A stretch of 64,000 nt of DNA from Tubulanus polymorphus (Eukaryota > Nemertea > Palaeonemertea > Tubulaniformes > Tubulanidae), in assembly GCF_964204645.1 (NCBI RefSeq), contig NC_134027.1, positions 20,944,485 through 21,008,484 of the forward strand, read 5' to 3'. Shown here piece by piece: positions 1 to 16,542 of this stretch (the stretch's first letter is position 1; each line of letters starts with the position of its first letter). Under the pieces are notes generated by a model. It worked only from the letters and a program-made list of their open reading frames with translations, ran no database searches and was not told the origin of the DNA. Position numbers and translations under genes: made by a program.

Positions 1-15
1 ATTTTTTTCATACAG

Positions 16-1053
16 ACACCGGATTTGTTAACAAATCCGAGCACTTCCGTGAAATCTAAAGGATGGAGTTATTATCGTAGCGGTACGCCTGGAGCATTCA
101 CTCTCACAGATGCAGATAAGTGGCCGACAATGAAAGAACCCACAATGGATGATCGGAACAAACCTACAGATGTTCCATTCGATTCAATCCGGCGCATTGC
201 TTTTTGCACTAGAAAACGCGTCAGGGGATTATTCAAATTAAGATCAATACCGGAAGAGCCGGCCCCTGGGATTTCTAATTTATCAATCGATTCAAATTTG
301 TTTTCGATGGGTTCCGCAAATAGTGTAAATAAAACTAATTTCCCGGGCCAGAATCTAACTAGGAGTCAGTCAGTAGACTTGACTCAACAAGAAGCTGTCA
401 CTGACGTCATACGTAATACCGTATCATCTGCTGACATTGCAGAGCCCCCTAGTGGTCGTTATGTAGACCAGGCAACTGTGAACCGAGTCGGCTACGAGAC
501 TTGGAGACAAGTGCCAGTTGATAATCCGGCGTATAAACTGAGAATTTTATTTCGTGAAAAGCCCACGACTATACCCAACTCCGTAAATGTGTATCAATCA
601 GACATAACAGAAAGCTTTTCGGACGTACAATCAACCAATGAAATTAATACAGGTTCTGGATGCCAAAATGATAATGATATCGAAGAAAATGATGGTCGAC
701 CAACTAAACCGAATACAGGCGCACCAAGCGTTGATAAGAAAAAAATGTCTCGGGCTAAGCGATCCTCGAAAAAAGATGGACATTTATCAGTGAATAGTTC
801 AGAGAAGCTGGCAACAGGGGGAGTATTTGACCCCATGTATAGTAAGAAATCAAACAGTTTTAAGCATATTAGTTTTTGGGACGAAGTGGAAGCTTTCAAT
901 GCGAAAGACAAGGAGCATGTCCGATCAGGTCGATCAAACTTCGATACTCCTCACAGTAGTACTCCAACGGCTAATCACCAGTCAATACTAACGCCCCCTG
1001 TCGGCGATTCCTCTAGACGTACAATTCGTGTAGTGGGTGTGTGGAATATATAA
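16..1053 (+). CDS. 3' terminal coding exon of an unrecognised gene
   Basis: An open frame runs from a splice acceptor (T-rich tract then CATACAG at 9-15) to a stop at 1051-1053. It gives about 346 residues in phase 0 and has no ATG near its start, so it is the last coding exon of a gene that begins upstream of the window. The product is hydrophilic, rich in Ser, Thr, Asn and Asp, with basic patches (KKKMSRAKRSSKK near residue 245) and no membrane segment, so it looks like a disordered intracellular tail. I recognise no domain. A possible polyadenylation signal AATAAA lies at about 1176. That it is a real exon is supported by the acceptor and the uninterrupted 1-kb frame; function is unknown. 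Confidence 0.6.
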   Translation, partial: TPDLLTNPSTSVKSKGWSYYRSGTPGAFTLTDADKWPTMKEPTMDDRNKPTDVPFDSIRRIAFCTRKRVRGLFKLRSIPEEPAPGISNLSIDSNLFSMGSANSVNKTNFPGQNLTRSQSVDLTQQEAVTDVIRNTVSSADIAEPPSGRYVDQATVNRVGYETWRQVPVDNPAYKLRILFREKPTTIPNSVNVYQSDITESFSDVQSTNEINTGSGCQNDNDIEENDGRPTKPNTGAPSVDKKKMSRAKRSSKKDGHLSVNSSEKLATGGVFDPMYSKKSNSFKHISFWDEVEAFNAKDKEHVRSGRSNFDTPHSSTPTANHQSILTPPVGDSSRRTIRVVGVWNI

Positions 1054-2474
<1,421 letters not shown>

Positions 2475-5400
2475 TTAAGAACACTTAGATCTATTAATTC
2501 CATTGATTTTATCTTTCCACATTCTCAGTAAATCACCTTTTGGGATATTTCTCAGTTTTCTAAGCATGTCCCATCCGCGCCTGGAGGTTGCCAGAACGTA
2601 GTCGTTACTCGTGTCAAGACTGTGGGTGTATGCGCCTAATGTGAGCGACTGGGCGTACCGCGACGCAACCAACAGGGGTATCATCGACATCTCAAGGTCA
2701 TTCAAATGCACCTGACTTAGATATCCCGCCAAGCATTGCGCGCAGACGTCCATAAAATCAATATGTGACATCGCTACGGAAGATGTGCAGTACATCATCA
2801 ATGTTGCAACTTCGAATACTTTATAAGCCATATTTATGTCTCCGAAATCAAGAATACCGGCTACATGCAACTTTTTCACTCCATTTTCGTCAATTCTAGT
2901 ATCAATAAGAATATTCTGTTCATTGAAATCACCGTGAATCATCACTGAAAATAGATGAATAAAAAACAAATACGAGTCTATTATCAAATTTGAATGTGTT
3001 CTGCATATTCATAGCGAAAGTTTTGTTTGTAGATTCACGTGTGAAAAAAAAATTAAAATGTAATTGTTACAACAAAATATCACATGCCCTAAAATTACCT
3101 AAACTACACACTTATAGTGTAGAATAAGTACAATTTGTACTGAAAAAATACAATACAGTATAATACAATTCCTTCTGCGTTCATAAGTCTTTAATCGCAT
3201 GGAATAATGTACTTACAAACACTGTGCACACGTCGGGCAAGGGTCTGGCGCACACAACAAGAAAAATCTCGAAACAAGAAACTGATTTTGAGTTTATGCG
3301 TTTCGATAAGTTTTACAACTTATAAAACTAGGGGTCCAGGGACACCACGCCCGCTTTGGAAGTGGTTTGAAATGCTCAGCAATTAGAAAATCTTTATAGT
3401 CAATGCCCCCAATGAACATATAATGAAATGAATGATCTTGAAACTCGCCACAATCATAGAACATGTCAATATTGATAGATCATGTCATGAGCTACTGTGC
3501 AATTTTTTGTGGTTACAAAATATGCCGAGATACCAATACATTTCTTGTGTTGACTACATTCAATGCGCCCTGGTGACCATATATAAAAAAACCAACGCCT
3601 TGAAATCCACTACAATCATGGAACATGTTTCTTGTTTCAGAAAACACCAACATGTTTCGTTAAACCGTATTTCTTGTTTCGGGGCAGCTAGGTCACGAAA
3701 CAAACCAGAATAAGGTTTTGTCTATTTCGTTCTGTGGCTGCACTATGGCCTTTAATCTAAGAAAAAGATAGCATATTGCCCGAACGTTACCGCTCATACC
3801 TTTCTTCAGATCGTGTAGATTTGGTACGACGTATGTCTCATAGTCGTTGAATATGTCGGATATCAGTTTATGTTTATCGGCATCCTGTAGAACATACATA
3901 TACTCCCTAACATCCAGCACATTCTTTAAATTCCATATCATCTGGTGTAGCCCTCCGTCTGTCATATCCTACAAACAAATATCCGCCATATTTAATTTCA
4001 CTTAAGCCGCAATTGAATATTACCATCTTTAAATCAATGATGCAATCAGGGGTGGGTTTAGAGGGTCTCGGGGGCCAGGATCCCTGCCTTCCCTTTTCTT
4101 TTCTTCTGAACCCCGTCCTCCCAAAGTGGCTAGATCCGCCACTGATTGACATAATCACTAATATGCTAGTAATTTTTCCGTACATCGTTTTGCCCCGCGT
4201 TGACAGTAAACGACCGAGGTCTTACAGAACAAGTGCGTATTTTTCCCCAAAAGTATTCTAAAATCTGTTCACAAAATAATATGTTCACATACATGCTAAG
4301 AAACTCGATATAACACATCGAACCCACCCAAACTCGATATGATAAACTGAAAATCTATATTGCTGCAAGAAACCCCTGGACCTAAGGAAACGATTTTGTT
4401 TTCATTTTCTTGTCACGGAAAATAAGCAAAACATTTCTTCGACGGCATTTTTTCATGGCCACTGTAGTTTTGAAATCGTCGCGGCATATCACAAAGAATT
4501 CAAAATCTAAAGAAATATTTTGACTGAGATCTCACTGAATTTCAGAGATCAAGAAATGCACAGCTTTGATGGAAAATTCCCGAAACTTGACTCCCAACCA
4601 ATGAAACATATCATAATCATACGACTCTCACTCAAGAGTCTTACTTAAATCTTAAATCTGTGAATTAAAGATCGCTAACTCATGACTGGACCCGTAGAAA
4701 TGTACCGAACTTACTTCAATAGCGCAATCCATTTTGCCACAGACTGCTCCGATCTCGTACAGTAGCTCAGGAGTAACGTCACTGGTTTTATCGAGAATCT
4801 GCCCCGGTATGAATGTGAACAGCCGCACAAGATGTTCTTTATAAGTCTCATTTTCTGTCGCATCTAAAAAGACAACATTCTTTTTGATGACCACAAATAC
4901 GTAGTGTGTACGCAATCTGGGGGTGCGCTACGCAAAATTCAGTTTTTTAGAAGGAATACGTGATTTTGTTTTTTCTGTTTATTGCATACTCATGAAAACT
5001 TATTTTCGGGGTTTAACTCAACAAATAAAGACGAATAGAGGACAATTTTCTGAACAGGCCGATCTTACAACGGAGCCCTTAGCGGCTAGGTTCAAGAAGA
5101 CTATGTCTGAAAACAAGATGTTCTCAGGTCAAACTAGCTGCTATAGATACAAGTAGGCTATCATACGACGATCTTAAATGTTTCGACGAAAAGTGAAAAA
5201 ATGCCACTTTAAGTGGATGCACTCGAATTGAGTGTATTACGGAAGTCTCGTAGGACCCCCTGGATCCACCCTGGATGATCTTATGGGTTCCAGCCAGTGA
5301 GAGATATCCAGAATTAAACAAGACGACACGTCATATAGGATATAGAGGTCGGATGACGAGAAATAATCGATTGATCACGCTGACCATATGACCATTTACC

Positions 5401-7479
5401 AATCACGCTGTATGCTGTATACATATACAGTATATCCTGGAATCGTTTTGAAAATATAGACATTAGACATAAGACAAAAGAAAAATTCCTGTCTTAAATC
5501 AGTAACGTAATTGCATGATAATGAGAGCTCATATGTATTTGTAAATTGGAAATGTCCCAATAAAGCAAGTTCATTCCACAAAATTTCTTGGATTATATAT
5601 TGATATTAAACTGACGTGGTCTGACCATATATCATTTGTCTGTAAAAAGATATCTCGTAAAATTGGTGTATTAAATAGATTGGTTCTAAATTGTTTTACT
5701 TTGAATGCATGACTGTTAGGCAGAATCTGAAAAAGAGTTAGGCAGTAGTGAATTCTTATATATCTAAATATGAAAAAGCACAATTGAAATTTCGTCATTG
5801 CTCGAAAAGTAAGGATACCTAAGTTTTTGAAGATGGGGCTGTATGATCTAAAGGGGGAACCTTTGATATAACACGCTTTTGAAGTAGGATTATTGGCCTG
5901 ATTCTCGATTCGTAGTTATACGATTATTATAGTTCATAATGGAAAAATAAAATTATATTGAATTATATTATGTATTTATTGTGATTTAGTGAAGAACACT
6001 TACTTTAAAATCAAATTATATTATTATTCGCCGAGAGGAAAATGTATTAAGATACGATGACAACACGTAGCTTCGCTACACTGGATAACTTGGTTAAATG
6101 TGCGCGTTTTTCTAGTAAGCTTTACAACGAATTGCCTCCAGACTTCGGGTTCTACGTTGTCACGAACACTTTGAATTGGAATACAATGTTGTAACCCGTA
6201 TGGTCAGACTTTTCAGGTGAAAAATACGAGAAAGTCTAGTTCTTTTTGGCGAGGGGTAAACGTAGAAGTTTTCGGTAGAAATAATGGATGGCGTCATAAC
6301 CTTGTTGCAGAACTCCATTTGTGTAGATTCTCTCCAGACTGTAAAACGATCCTTCTTTGTTCAGTATTGGAGCCTGCACTGGCAAGTGAGCATTGACCAG
6401 ACGTTGCATGAATTCGAGTTGTCTATCTGAAACGTTCAAAATAAATAAAATGATATAACGATATAGTTTGCTAATATCTCGCGAATTACCGAATCTACGT
6501 ACCGGTACGAGTTCAAACAAAATTTATTTGAAAAGTCTGGACCTCGGTCATACTTTATGTGTTAACATTAGTAAATCACTCGCCTTAAACCGATGGTTAA
6601 CTTACTACAACCTAGTCATTTGAGTTGCAAGGGGTCAAGTTCAGGGGCTGGTTGCTCAAACATTGGTGACCCTAACCAGTCGTCAAGCTTAACATCTATT
6701 AGTAAAAATTCTTAAAGGGTCGTTAGTGGGTAGCTCATTTCATTCCAAAATGGCTACAATCAGTTCAAAAGAAAATGCAACTGTTAATGAACGTTACAAG
6801 AAAAGGAAGACAATGTCTCTTCACAAGACGTTGATGGTGCTCTTTTATAAACGCATTGCCAAGCTAATCTTCAATTAACGATGTGGTGAATTCAATTCCT
6901 TCCCGCGTCATCCAAGAAAAACATCTTTTTAGTGAACAGTTTTGGTTGATTTTGAGCTGTTTTATAATAGTACAGTGCTGAAATATAAGTCTATTCTATC
7001 AGTCTATTTACAATCCCCGACAGTAACGACACAATAAGTGATTTATGGATACGTTAGGAGTTAAACAACTTTTGAACAATACCGGTCCTTAGTCTATAAA
7101 ACTAACCCCAATGATAGATGGCCTGGACTCAAATGTGGAACCGGTTATACTTGTAACCATATCATCTGAATCAAGAGCTCGGTCAGACATTATCCAGTTA
7201 CGTAAATGTTGCAATACATTTTGCACGGTACTCACCAAACGATTTTAAGTTTTTAGAATCCTCCGTATTCGTTACTTTGAATACATAGCCATCCGGATGA
7301 AGCTGTTTAATGTTCGGATTGTCAAAGTTTTCTTCGAATTGCACGTAGAAATTCTTGTCGTCGTAGCCGTTCAATGCTTTCATTTTTCGTATAGTGAACC
7401 CGTAAAGACTTTTAACAAGTTCGTGAATTTGTTTTTCGGAAACATTTGGCGCTATCACGTCGCCTGGTGAGGTGTTCAT
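2475..7479 (-). CDS. HYKK: Hydroxylysine kinase, five coding exons
   Basis: Coding exons on the minus strand are 7236-7479, 6301-6426, 4715-4863, 3800-3968 and 2475-2944. All junctions are GT/AG and the phases agree (1, 1, 0, 1), giving 385 residues, close to the roughly 370 of known HYKK. The protein is an aminoglycoside-phosphotransferase-fold kinase that phosphorylates 5-hydroxylysine in lysine and collagen breakdown. Visible motifs are HLVRLFTFIPG in exon 3, the catalytic loop IHGDFNEQNIL at the start of exon 5, and ILDFGD, the metal-binding aspartate, shortly after. The start ATG at 7477-7479 is the first in exon 1. Introns contain a LINE fragment and satellite-like repeats. No break is seen. 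Family assignment is strong; exon edges are my reading of splice signals. Confidence 0.9.
3315..3640 (+). repeat. Degenerate copy of the 154-bp tandem-repeat element, in a HYKK intron
   Basis: The sequence begins with a variant of 'ggggtccagggacaccacgccc' and continues with units containing 'caatcatagaacatgtc' and 'gccctggtgaccatat'. These match the units at 37316-37990 in the same orientation. It is more diverged than those copies, and its CTCF-like core is degraded. Confidence 0.7.
5581..5712 (+). pseudogene. Non-LTR retrotransposon reverse-transcriptase fragment
   Basis: Read on the plus strand, about 43 codons encode KFLGLYIDIKLTWSDHISF followed by a Lys/Ile-rich stretch ending GVLNRL. 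This is the conserved segment after the catalytic region of LINE-type reverse transcriptases (KFLGvxiDxxLxWxxHI). It ends in a stop and no flanking domain is intact. It lies antisense inside a HYKK intron. Confidence 0.8.
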
Positions 7480-9420
7480 CGTCTCAGATTATCTACAGAA
7501 AGTAAACGAATGAATGTACACGTTGAAGCACAGAGCTGAACTTACATTGAGGGGCACCTTATGTCATTAAAACAAACGGTCGCAAAATTTGTGGACGCGC
7601 GGCAACGAGTGACCATGTAATATACTCATGCACAGAAGCACAGCAATTATATCACAATTATATAACACACCTTTAAATATCACTCAAGACATTGTCTACA
7701 CAGGAATTACTAAATTTCTAGATTTCTTCAAACGCACACTCACAAACTTCTCACATCTTTTATTTCTCGCACAATCCATTTTGTACAAAAATCATTACAA
7801 TCTAGAACAAGGCTCTGGCTGCACCAACACTATTATTCATTTCAAAAACTCACTAAAAGATCGCCTAAACCAAGAAATCATACTTCAACAAAACCTTCAT
7901 ATTTTGAGTCTTAACAATATACTTATACACCTGGACGCAAGCGGACTGAACGTAGTAAACAGAATCACCCTCGACACCATTAGCGTAACGCCAGTTTTTA
8001 TTACTTACACCAGGGAAGTGTGATGAGATGTGATGTGATAAGCGTAGCTTACTGCTGTTGCGGTAACCTTTGATGTACGGGCTGAATTGAATAGCCTACA
8101 TCCGGCAATTAAAAGCGTCCGTATTCCATCTCATCACACTTCCCTGCTTACACCTACATATCCCGACTTTGACACTTGAGGTATGTTCTGATTTAGATCA
8201 AACTGTTAGATAATTGCTTCGTAGTTTAGATCGAACAGGGATGACGGTCTATCAATACGCATAGAACTGTCTCACCACTTTTGCTCTATACCATCACATA
8301 CGCATTAGTTTACTGTTTCTGATGTTTTGACTGTAAACTCAGTCTCATTGCCGCGATAGCTGGAACGCTGCCTCCGTTTTTGGCCTTAGGATAGCAAGCT
8401 CAGTCTATCTACGCGCAATGGTGACTGGAAAGTTGCCTCTTGACATCAGTCTCATTAAAAACTGCCAAAAACCTAATCGTGACAATGTAAATAGAACCCG
8501 ATCAAGACTGTATATATGCAAATGTACAAACATGTATCCAATATTCACGTGACTGTGCCGCTTTCTTCCTTACGGTCTATCAATGCGCATAGCACTGTCC
8601 GTTTGATTGCGATACATTCACGGACCTAACTATGCACTGTACATTAGAAACACAAAACTGCTCCCAGTGTAAAACTTTTACTTTTAGGCAAATTCAGCAC
8701 CAGATGTGAAGTACCAACTGCGCACCCCTTGACGGAGAAACCCATCCTCATCGGAGCTGCACCGTCGATGTCATACAACTACACTTCGGATACCCCAGGG
8801 CCATACTCACATCTGGAAAATTTGCGTTTCGAAATGTGCTTTCTTACTCTGGTCAGGGACACTTCCCTGCTCTGGTCAACACGCGGGATCATCAACTTAG
8901 ACAAACTTCTACATCAAAATCTCGAGAAAAAACCACAATAAACTATCGTACTATTTACACGTCCAAAAACGACCAAAAAAATAAAAAATTGGACAAAATG
9001 ATCTTCAACCTTGTAATATAGCTATTTCCAGAATCTCGATGTATTGAATTAGGCAGCCAGAAAAGTTCATCCCAATCAGTCGCTTGCCGGTTCAGACTGA
9101 ATGGAAGATTGTCACGATTGTTAGGATGAACCGGAACCGAATTTCCAATTATGTACTTCGATTTTTTTTAAAATTCTGTTAATTCGACCGCCGATCACAC
9201 AACTATATCTGTACTTCGATTTCCGATTTAACAATTAAACCCCCCTGTTTCGCTCCCGGCAGGTGTGGTGGGTCTGTATGGGACACTCAATCGAAAAATC
9301 AAACGAAATTTACCAACCAAAAAAATAAATAACGGGGACAATCCCTATTTTAAGATCAAACGGTCGCAGATGGTCAGTGCGTCGTACTGTGCATAAACGG
9401 AAATATGAACGCTAAATCTC
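7480..9420. other. Intergenic DNA upstream of HYKK
   Basis: This is the presumed 5' flank of HYKK. It contains one small inverted-repeat transposon (8011-8146). A 131-codon open frame at 7628-8023 runs into that transposon, has no recognisable domain, and I do not call it a gene. Short repeats of 'ctatcaatacgcatagaactgtc' type recur near 8250 and 8580. Confidence 0.5.
8011..8146. mobile_element. 136-bp MITE, hAT-like
   Basis: Terminal inverted repeats of 20 bp (CAGGGAAGTGTGATGAGATG at the left, its complement at the right end) bound a 136-bp non-coding element. CTTACAC, or 8 bp CTTACACC if the left boundary C is shared, is directly repeated on both sides (8004-8010 and 8147-8153). CAGGG ends with a duplication of about 8 bp are typical of hAT-derived MITEs. 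The superfamily is inferred from the ends only. Confidence 0.8.
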
Positions 9421-9439
9421 TTTGATGAAATGTTTAATC

Positions 9440-10293
9440 AATGATAATATTTATCTATTTACCGCTCTCCGTTGCGTACTAAAGCGGTTTACTAAGATAT
9501 GTCATAAATGTTGTTTTAAAAAGGCGAGTTTTCATACCAGACTTGAATTTTTCAATATCTGCGCCGTATATATGTTTCGCGATATGATTTATTTGATAGT
9601 ATGGTTAAGCCGATTTTGCTTAATGCTTGTGAAATATGGGGCTACGAAAGTCCAATATCATTGAAAATGTGCAATCTCTTATCTGTAAGTCCGTCCTTAG
9701 ACTGAATAAGTCGACACCCAATTCTATGGTGTACGGAGAACTTGGTCGAATCCCTCTTGAAATTGACATTAAAAGTGTAAATTAAGATGGTAAAATTCTG
9801 GGCAAACCTCGTATCAAAAAAACAGAGAAACACTCTCTAGTGAAACATATTTTATCCAATACGATTTAAGCACGTCACAAAATATCAATTTCAAGTAGTT
9901 ATCTTCTGTCGAAAATATACTCCAGTGTGGAATGTGGAATGGCTAATTTCTGGTTCGGGCAAAATTTTCCTAACGTCTTGTATATTTATGAATCTGTAAA
10001 GTTACGACGTACTGATCAATTTATTCAGAAATGGCACGCAGACTGTATAGAATCACCTAAAGCGTTATCTTATCGTCGTATCAAACCGACTTGTATTACT
10101 CTTGAGCCTGAAAATTACAACCTCTCGTTACCTGCGTCATACCGTATTTCCATCTGTACAGTTAAAATGTAGCAACCATAATTTACCCATGGAATTAGGC
10201 AGGCGACACAGAATACCTCGGGGAGAACGACTTTGCACGAACTGTAACCTCGGCGTTTTTGGGAACGAGCGTCACCCTATTATCAGAACGTAA
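9440..10293 (+). pseudogene. Degenerate 3' end of a non-LTR retrotransposon
   Basis: Three frames carry successive pieces of the C-terminal half of a LINE ORF2. One near 9590-9665 encodes VKPILLNACEIWGYES, which matches the 'P-x-L-x-Y-x-x-E-x-W-G' element after the RT domain. One at 9927-10172 covers the following region. One at 10155-10290 encodes LKCSNHNLPMELGRR then RLCTNC, the conserved C-terminal Cys/His motif. Frameshifts and stops separate them, so it is dead. Confidence 0.75.
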
Positions 10294-14150
<3,857 letters not shown>

Positions 14151-14154
14151 ACTT

Positions 14155-14530
14155 ATGTCAGTGGCAAACAAGTTTGGACGCTACCGCGCACTGTCATTGG
14201 TTATTCTGCCTATTATTGTTTCTGTTAGGCACCTTCGGGAATTCAGCGACGTTCTTGATAATGATAAATCACTGATTCCGCAGTACGCTAACTATCTAAT
14301 AGTTTTGTCTGCAAGTGATTCAATCTACTGCAATAATCTATCTATAACTCCTGTTTTACAGTTTGTTCTCTTGAACGTACGAGAAAGTCATATATTCGTG
14401 ATGAAGTCGCTGATCAGTTGTCAAATCTATGAATTCATAATGGCACTTGCGGCCTGCAATAGTTCGTGGTTTATAGTAGTGTTAGGAGACTGAGATATAT
14501 TGTTATTAGGAATTTTGGGTAAAAAGCTGA
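14155..14530 (+). pseudogene. Left part of a GPCR pseudogene (TM1-TM3) interrupted by the Polinton
   Basis: Plus-strand frames show pieces of a rhodopsin-class receptor. One frame near 14211-14270 encodes LLFLLGTFGNSATFLIM, the TM1 GN motif. The next has YLIVLSASDSIY, the TM2 LAxxD region, and ACNSSWFIVVLGD for TM3. A third has RYIVI just after it, where the DRY motif is expected. At least two frameshifts separate these. A further piece lies at about 14936-14976, directly before the Polinton, and the receptor continues at 31426. Decay and interruption are seen; receptor subfamily is unknown. Confidence 0.7.
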
Positions 14531-14935
14531 AACTTGGTACTAGGTCACTGGGTCATTTAAATATTATATAAATTTACATGTGAGCATAATGTGACTGACG
14601 TATTAGGTGATATTCACGTCAGATCACGTACCAGTAATTCTATTTAGTGACCACATGTTTCTGGGGAATTATTTGTGGAATTAGTTGTTCAAATAGGGTG
14701 GATTGATATTTTACGTAACACTTGGATTATAATGGAATGTGGGGAAATGTGTTCAAACTTGGTCATTAGCTGTAGTCAAAACAGACCACAGTATATAAGG
14801 GGGACATATCGAATGTGAGTAGAACCGGGACTGACTAATACAGAAGTTATAAATAAAAATCTACAACATCATAATGACATACAGTTGTTAAGAGTTCCTC
14901 GATAGTAAGGACCTATCAGTAGCTATATAACTAGA
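14531..14935. other. About 400-bp non-coding insertion within the GPCR pseudogene
   Basis: This segment separates the TM3 end from the receptor piece next to the Polinton. It holds a TATA-like box (14792-14799, tatataag) and an AATAAA (14852-14857) about 55 bp later, the order found in a solo LTR. I could not find clear TG/CA ends or a target duplication, so an intron is the alternative. Confidence 0.35.
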
Positions 14936-14976
14936 ACGTACGGTAGTTGTGTTCTTCCCGTTCACGTCTCGTATCA

Positions 14977-14982
14977 TACGTA
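14977..14982. repeat. Target-site duplication TACGTA, left copy
   Basis: TACGTA directly precedes the 5'-AG end of the left inverted repeat, and an identical TACGTA follows the right end at 31420-31425. Six-bp duplications and AG ends are the hallmark of Polinton integration by a retroviral-type integrase. The site is palindromic, so both copies read the same. Confidence 0.95.
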
Positions 14983-15102
14983 AGTAATTGGGAAAGTAGG
15001 CTTTCAGATCAGAGTACGAAGTACGAGACACCACTCATCACCACAAGTAATTTTTTTCCTAACACTCATCACCACAAGTAATTTTTTTTCCTAATAAATG
15101 GG
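14983..15102 (+). repeat. Left terminal inverted repeat of the Polinton, 120 bp
   Basis: Identical base for base to the complement of 31300-31419; identity ends at 15103. It starts AGTAATTGGGAAAGTAGG and contains two tandem copies of a 31-bp unit. It ends two bases past the ATG of the first gene, so it carries a promoter and a start codon. Confidence 0.97.
15032..15094 (+). promoter_or_regulatory. Tandem 31-bp promoter-like repeats inside the left inverted repeat
   Basis: Two head-to-tail copies (15032-15062 and 15063-15094) of a unit running from CACTCATCACC through AAGTAA and a T7-T8 run to CCTAA. The second copy leads into TAAATG at the first gene's start. The same CTCATCAC box plus T-run, CCT(T)AATAAATG precedes the VLTF3-like gene, and the mirror copy precedes the polymerase. 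I infer a promoter; duplication of the unit may double a factor-binding site. Confidence 0.6.
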
Positions 15103-15424
15103 AGATAGAAAAGCATTCTTAGCAACAATAAATAACAGAATAAAACCAGCAAAAAAACAATTTGAAATAAAAAAGTTAGTTGATGTTACAAAAGAAATTG
15201 AACATAAAATATTGAAATTAGAAAAGATAAAAACTAAATATGGAGAGAAAGTATCAGCTAATTTAAGCTACTGTAATGTTAGTACATCGCGAGAATTTAA
15301 AGTGTTTTTACCTGATAAATGGGTTTCATTGAGTACGGAGGAATTGAAAGATTTAGTAGGATTTAAAATAATATATCATGGGAAAAATGAAGACGGTCAT
15401 CATGATTTAGAAATTGTTGATTAA
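15098..15424 (+). CDS. Small Polinton protein at the left end; possible nucleic-acid-binding protein
   Basis: 108 residues starting MGDRKAF. The N-terminal third is basic and helical (Lys/Glu-rich, residues 20-48). The C-terminal half has KYGEKVSANL, a short Cys loop, EFKVFLPDKW and IIYHGK, predicted beta strands. This order resembles small OB-fold-like proteins next to replication genes in animal DNA viruses and elements, so a single-strand-binding role is possible but is inference from pattern and position. The start ATG lies inside the inverted repeat and follows TAA as TAAATG. Like the polymerase and the VLTF3-like gene, it has the CTCATCAC-type promoter. Confidence 0.7.
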   Translation: MGDRKAFLATINNRIKPAKKQFEIKKLVDVTKEIEHKILKLEKIKTKYGEKVSANLSYCNVSTSREFKVFLPDKWVSLSTEELKDLVGFKIIYHGKNEDGHHDLEIVD

Positions 15425-15603
15425 ATTTAAAAAAAAATAAATTAATAGAAATAATGAATATCTAGAATCCGAAATGACTTATCTGGACAATTTAATTGCT
15501 CCACATAGATGGTGCCATAAACAGCACCCACACAGTGATAGACAAAAGTAGTGAGATATTCAATTAATTAAAAAAAATTATTTTTTTGCTTTTTTCTAAA
15601 ATA
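15425..15603. other. Short non-coding gap between convergent Polinton genes
   Basis: AT-rich DNA between the stop of the left-end gene and the stop of the minus-strand block. It contains a less AT-rich core around 15465-15555 with a small GGTGC...GCACC stem near 15511-15528. It may hold 3' ends or terminators of both units; no gene is seen. Confidence 0.5.
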
Positions 15604-15972
15604 TTAATCCATTTTTTTTATTATCAATTTTGGAATTTCAGAAGTATTTTCATTTTTGATAGCAGTTGTTTCAGAATTATTACTATCATGAATTTTATTT
15701 GATTTCTTATACCAATTACACCCAATCAAAATGAATACAATTACAAATCCAACTGTAAAATATAGATATTTATCAAATATTCTACTATCAGAAGGAGTAG
15801 AAATAACAATATTTTCACCATTTTTATTAACATTTTTATTACTTATTTTTTCTTTTACAGCTTTTTTATATTCTTGTGATTTAATTCCTAATTGTCGAGA
15901 CCATTCAATTTGTTTCTGAGTTCTCGGTTTTTTCTTCACAGTTAATTCCTTCACTTCTTTCACTTCGCTCAT
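15604..15972 (-). CDS. Polinton single-pass membrane protein, 122 aa
   Basis: Residues 1-45 are highly basic with a PRTQKQIEWSRQLGIKSQEY stretch, a pattern I associate with short Polinton/adintovirus accessory proteins. One hydrophobic segment (about residues 71-86, FTVGFVIVFILIGCNW) is followed by a polar tail. The start reads TAAATG (ATAATAAATG). The first 68 bp overlap the end of the 201-aa gene in another frame, so the promoter lies inside that coding region. Role unknown; the charge pattern would fit a virion membrane or DNA-contacting protein. Confidence 0.7.
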   Translation of the reverse strand: MSEVKEVKELTVKKKPRTQKQIEWSRQLGIKSQEYKKAVKEKISNKNVNKNGENIVISTPSDSRIFDKYLYFTVGFVIVFILIGCNWYKKSNKIHDSNNSETTAIKNENTSEIPKLIIKKMD

Positions 15973-16510
15973 TTATTATAGAAATATTTTTACTTTCAAT
16001 ATTTGAAAATGTTATAACCCCGGTTGATAATAATGTCATAAATCCACCTAATTGAAATGATAAATATCCAATCCACTTATTTAATTCAGTCATAACTAAA
16101 TAATCATTTTTTAAATCGGAATATAATCTATTTTCATCTTCAATTGGTAGTATATAATTACATAATTTACTATAACCTTTTACTACATTTTCTGATATCG
16201 CGTCATTAATTTTAGCTGTTCTCGCGGCTTCATAAATCTTAAATAATCTAATAATTTCAACTGATTTCATTGTATCTAATTCATTATAAGTTAAATTTTT
16301 ATCAACAAATTTTTTACATTTTCCAGATGCTATTAATATTTCTAATTGATGTTTGCAATAAAGATAATATTCATAATTATTATTTGTTGTAACATTATTT
16401 AAAGCACCATCATCTGGAGGTAATTTTGTTTCTGTTATTCCTAAATCATCTAAAGTTTTTTCAATTGGAACATCACCATTTTTAGATTTTATTTTCTTTT
16501 CACCTCCCAT
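15905..16510 (-). CDS. Polinton membrane protein, 201 aa, unknown role
   Basis: Starts MGGEKK after ATAAATG. The body (residues 40-140) is charged and probably helical, followed by one hydrophobic segment (about 148-168, GYLSFQLGGFMTLLSTGVIT) and an acidic C-terminal tail. I do not recognise the family. It is the last gene before the CTAG-rich repeat region, and its 3' end overlaps the 122-aa gene by 68 bp. A capsid-associated or membrane role is only an inference from context. Confidence 0.65.
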   Translation of the reverse strand: MGGEKKIKSKNGDVPIEKTLDDLGITETKLPPDDGALNNVTTNNNYEYYLYCKHQLEILIASGKCKKFVDKNLTYNELDTMKSVEIIRLFKIYEAARTAKINDAISENVVKGYSKLCNYILPIEDENRLYSDLKNDYLVMTELNKWIGYLSFQLGGFMTLLSTGVITFSNIESKNISIINERSERSEGINCEEKTENSETN

Positions 16511-16542
16511 TTATAAAACAAATAAATTAGTTGTGTTGTTGC

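Noticed and set aside
7628-8023. 131-codon plus-strand frame
   Set aside because: It ends inside a MITE, has no recognisable domain or splice context.
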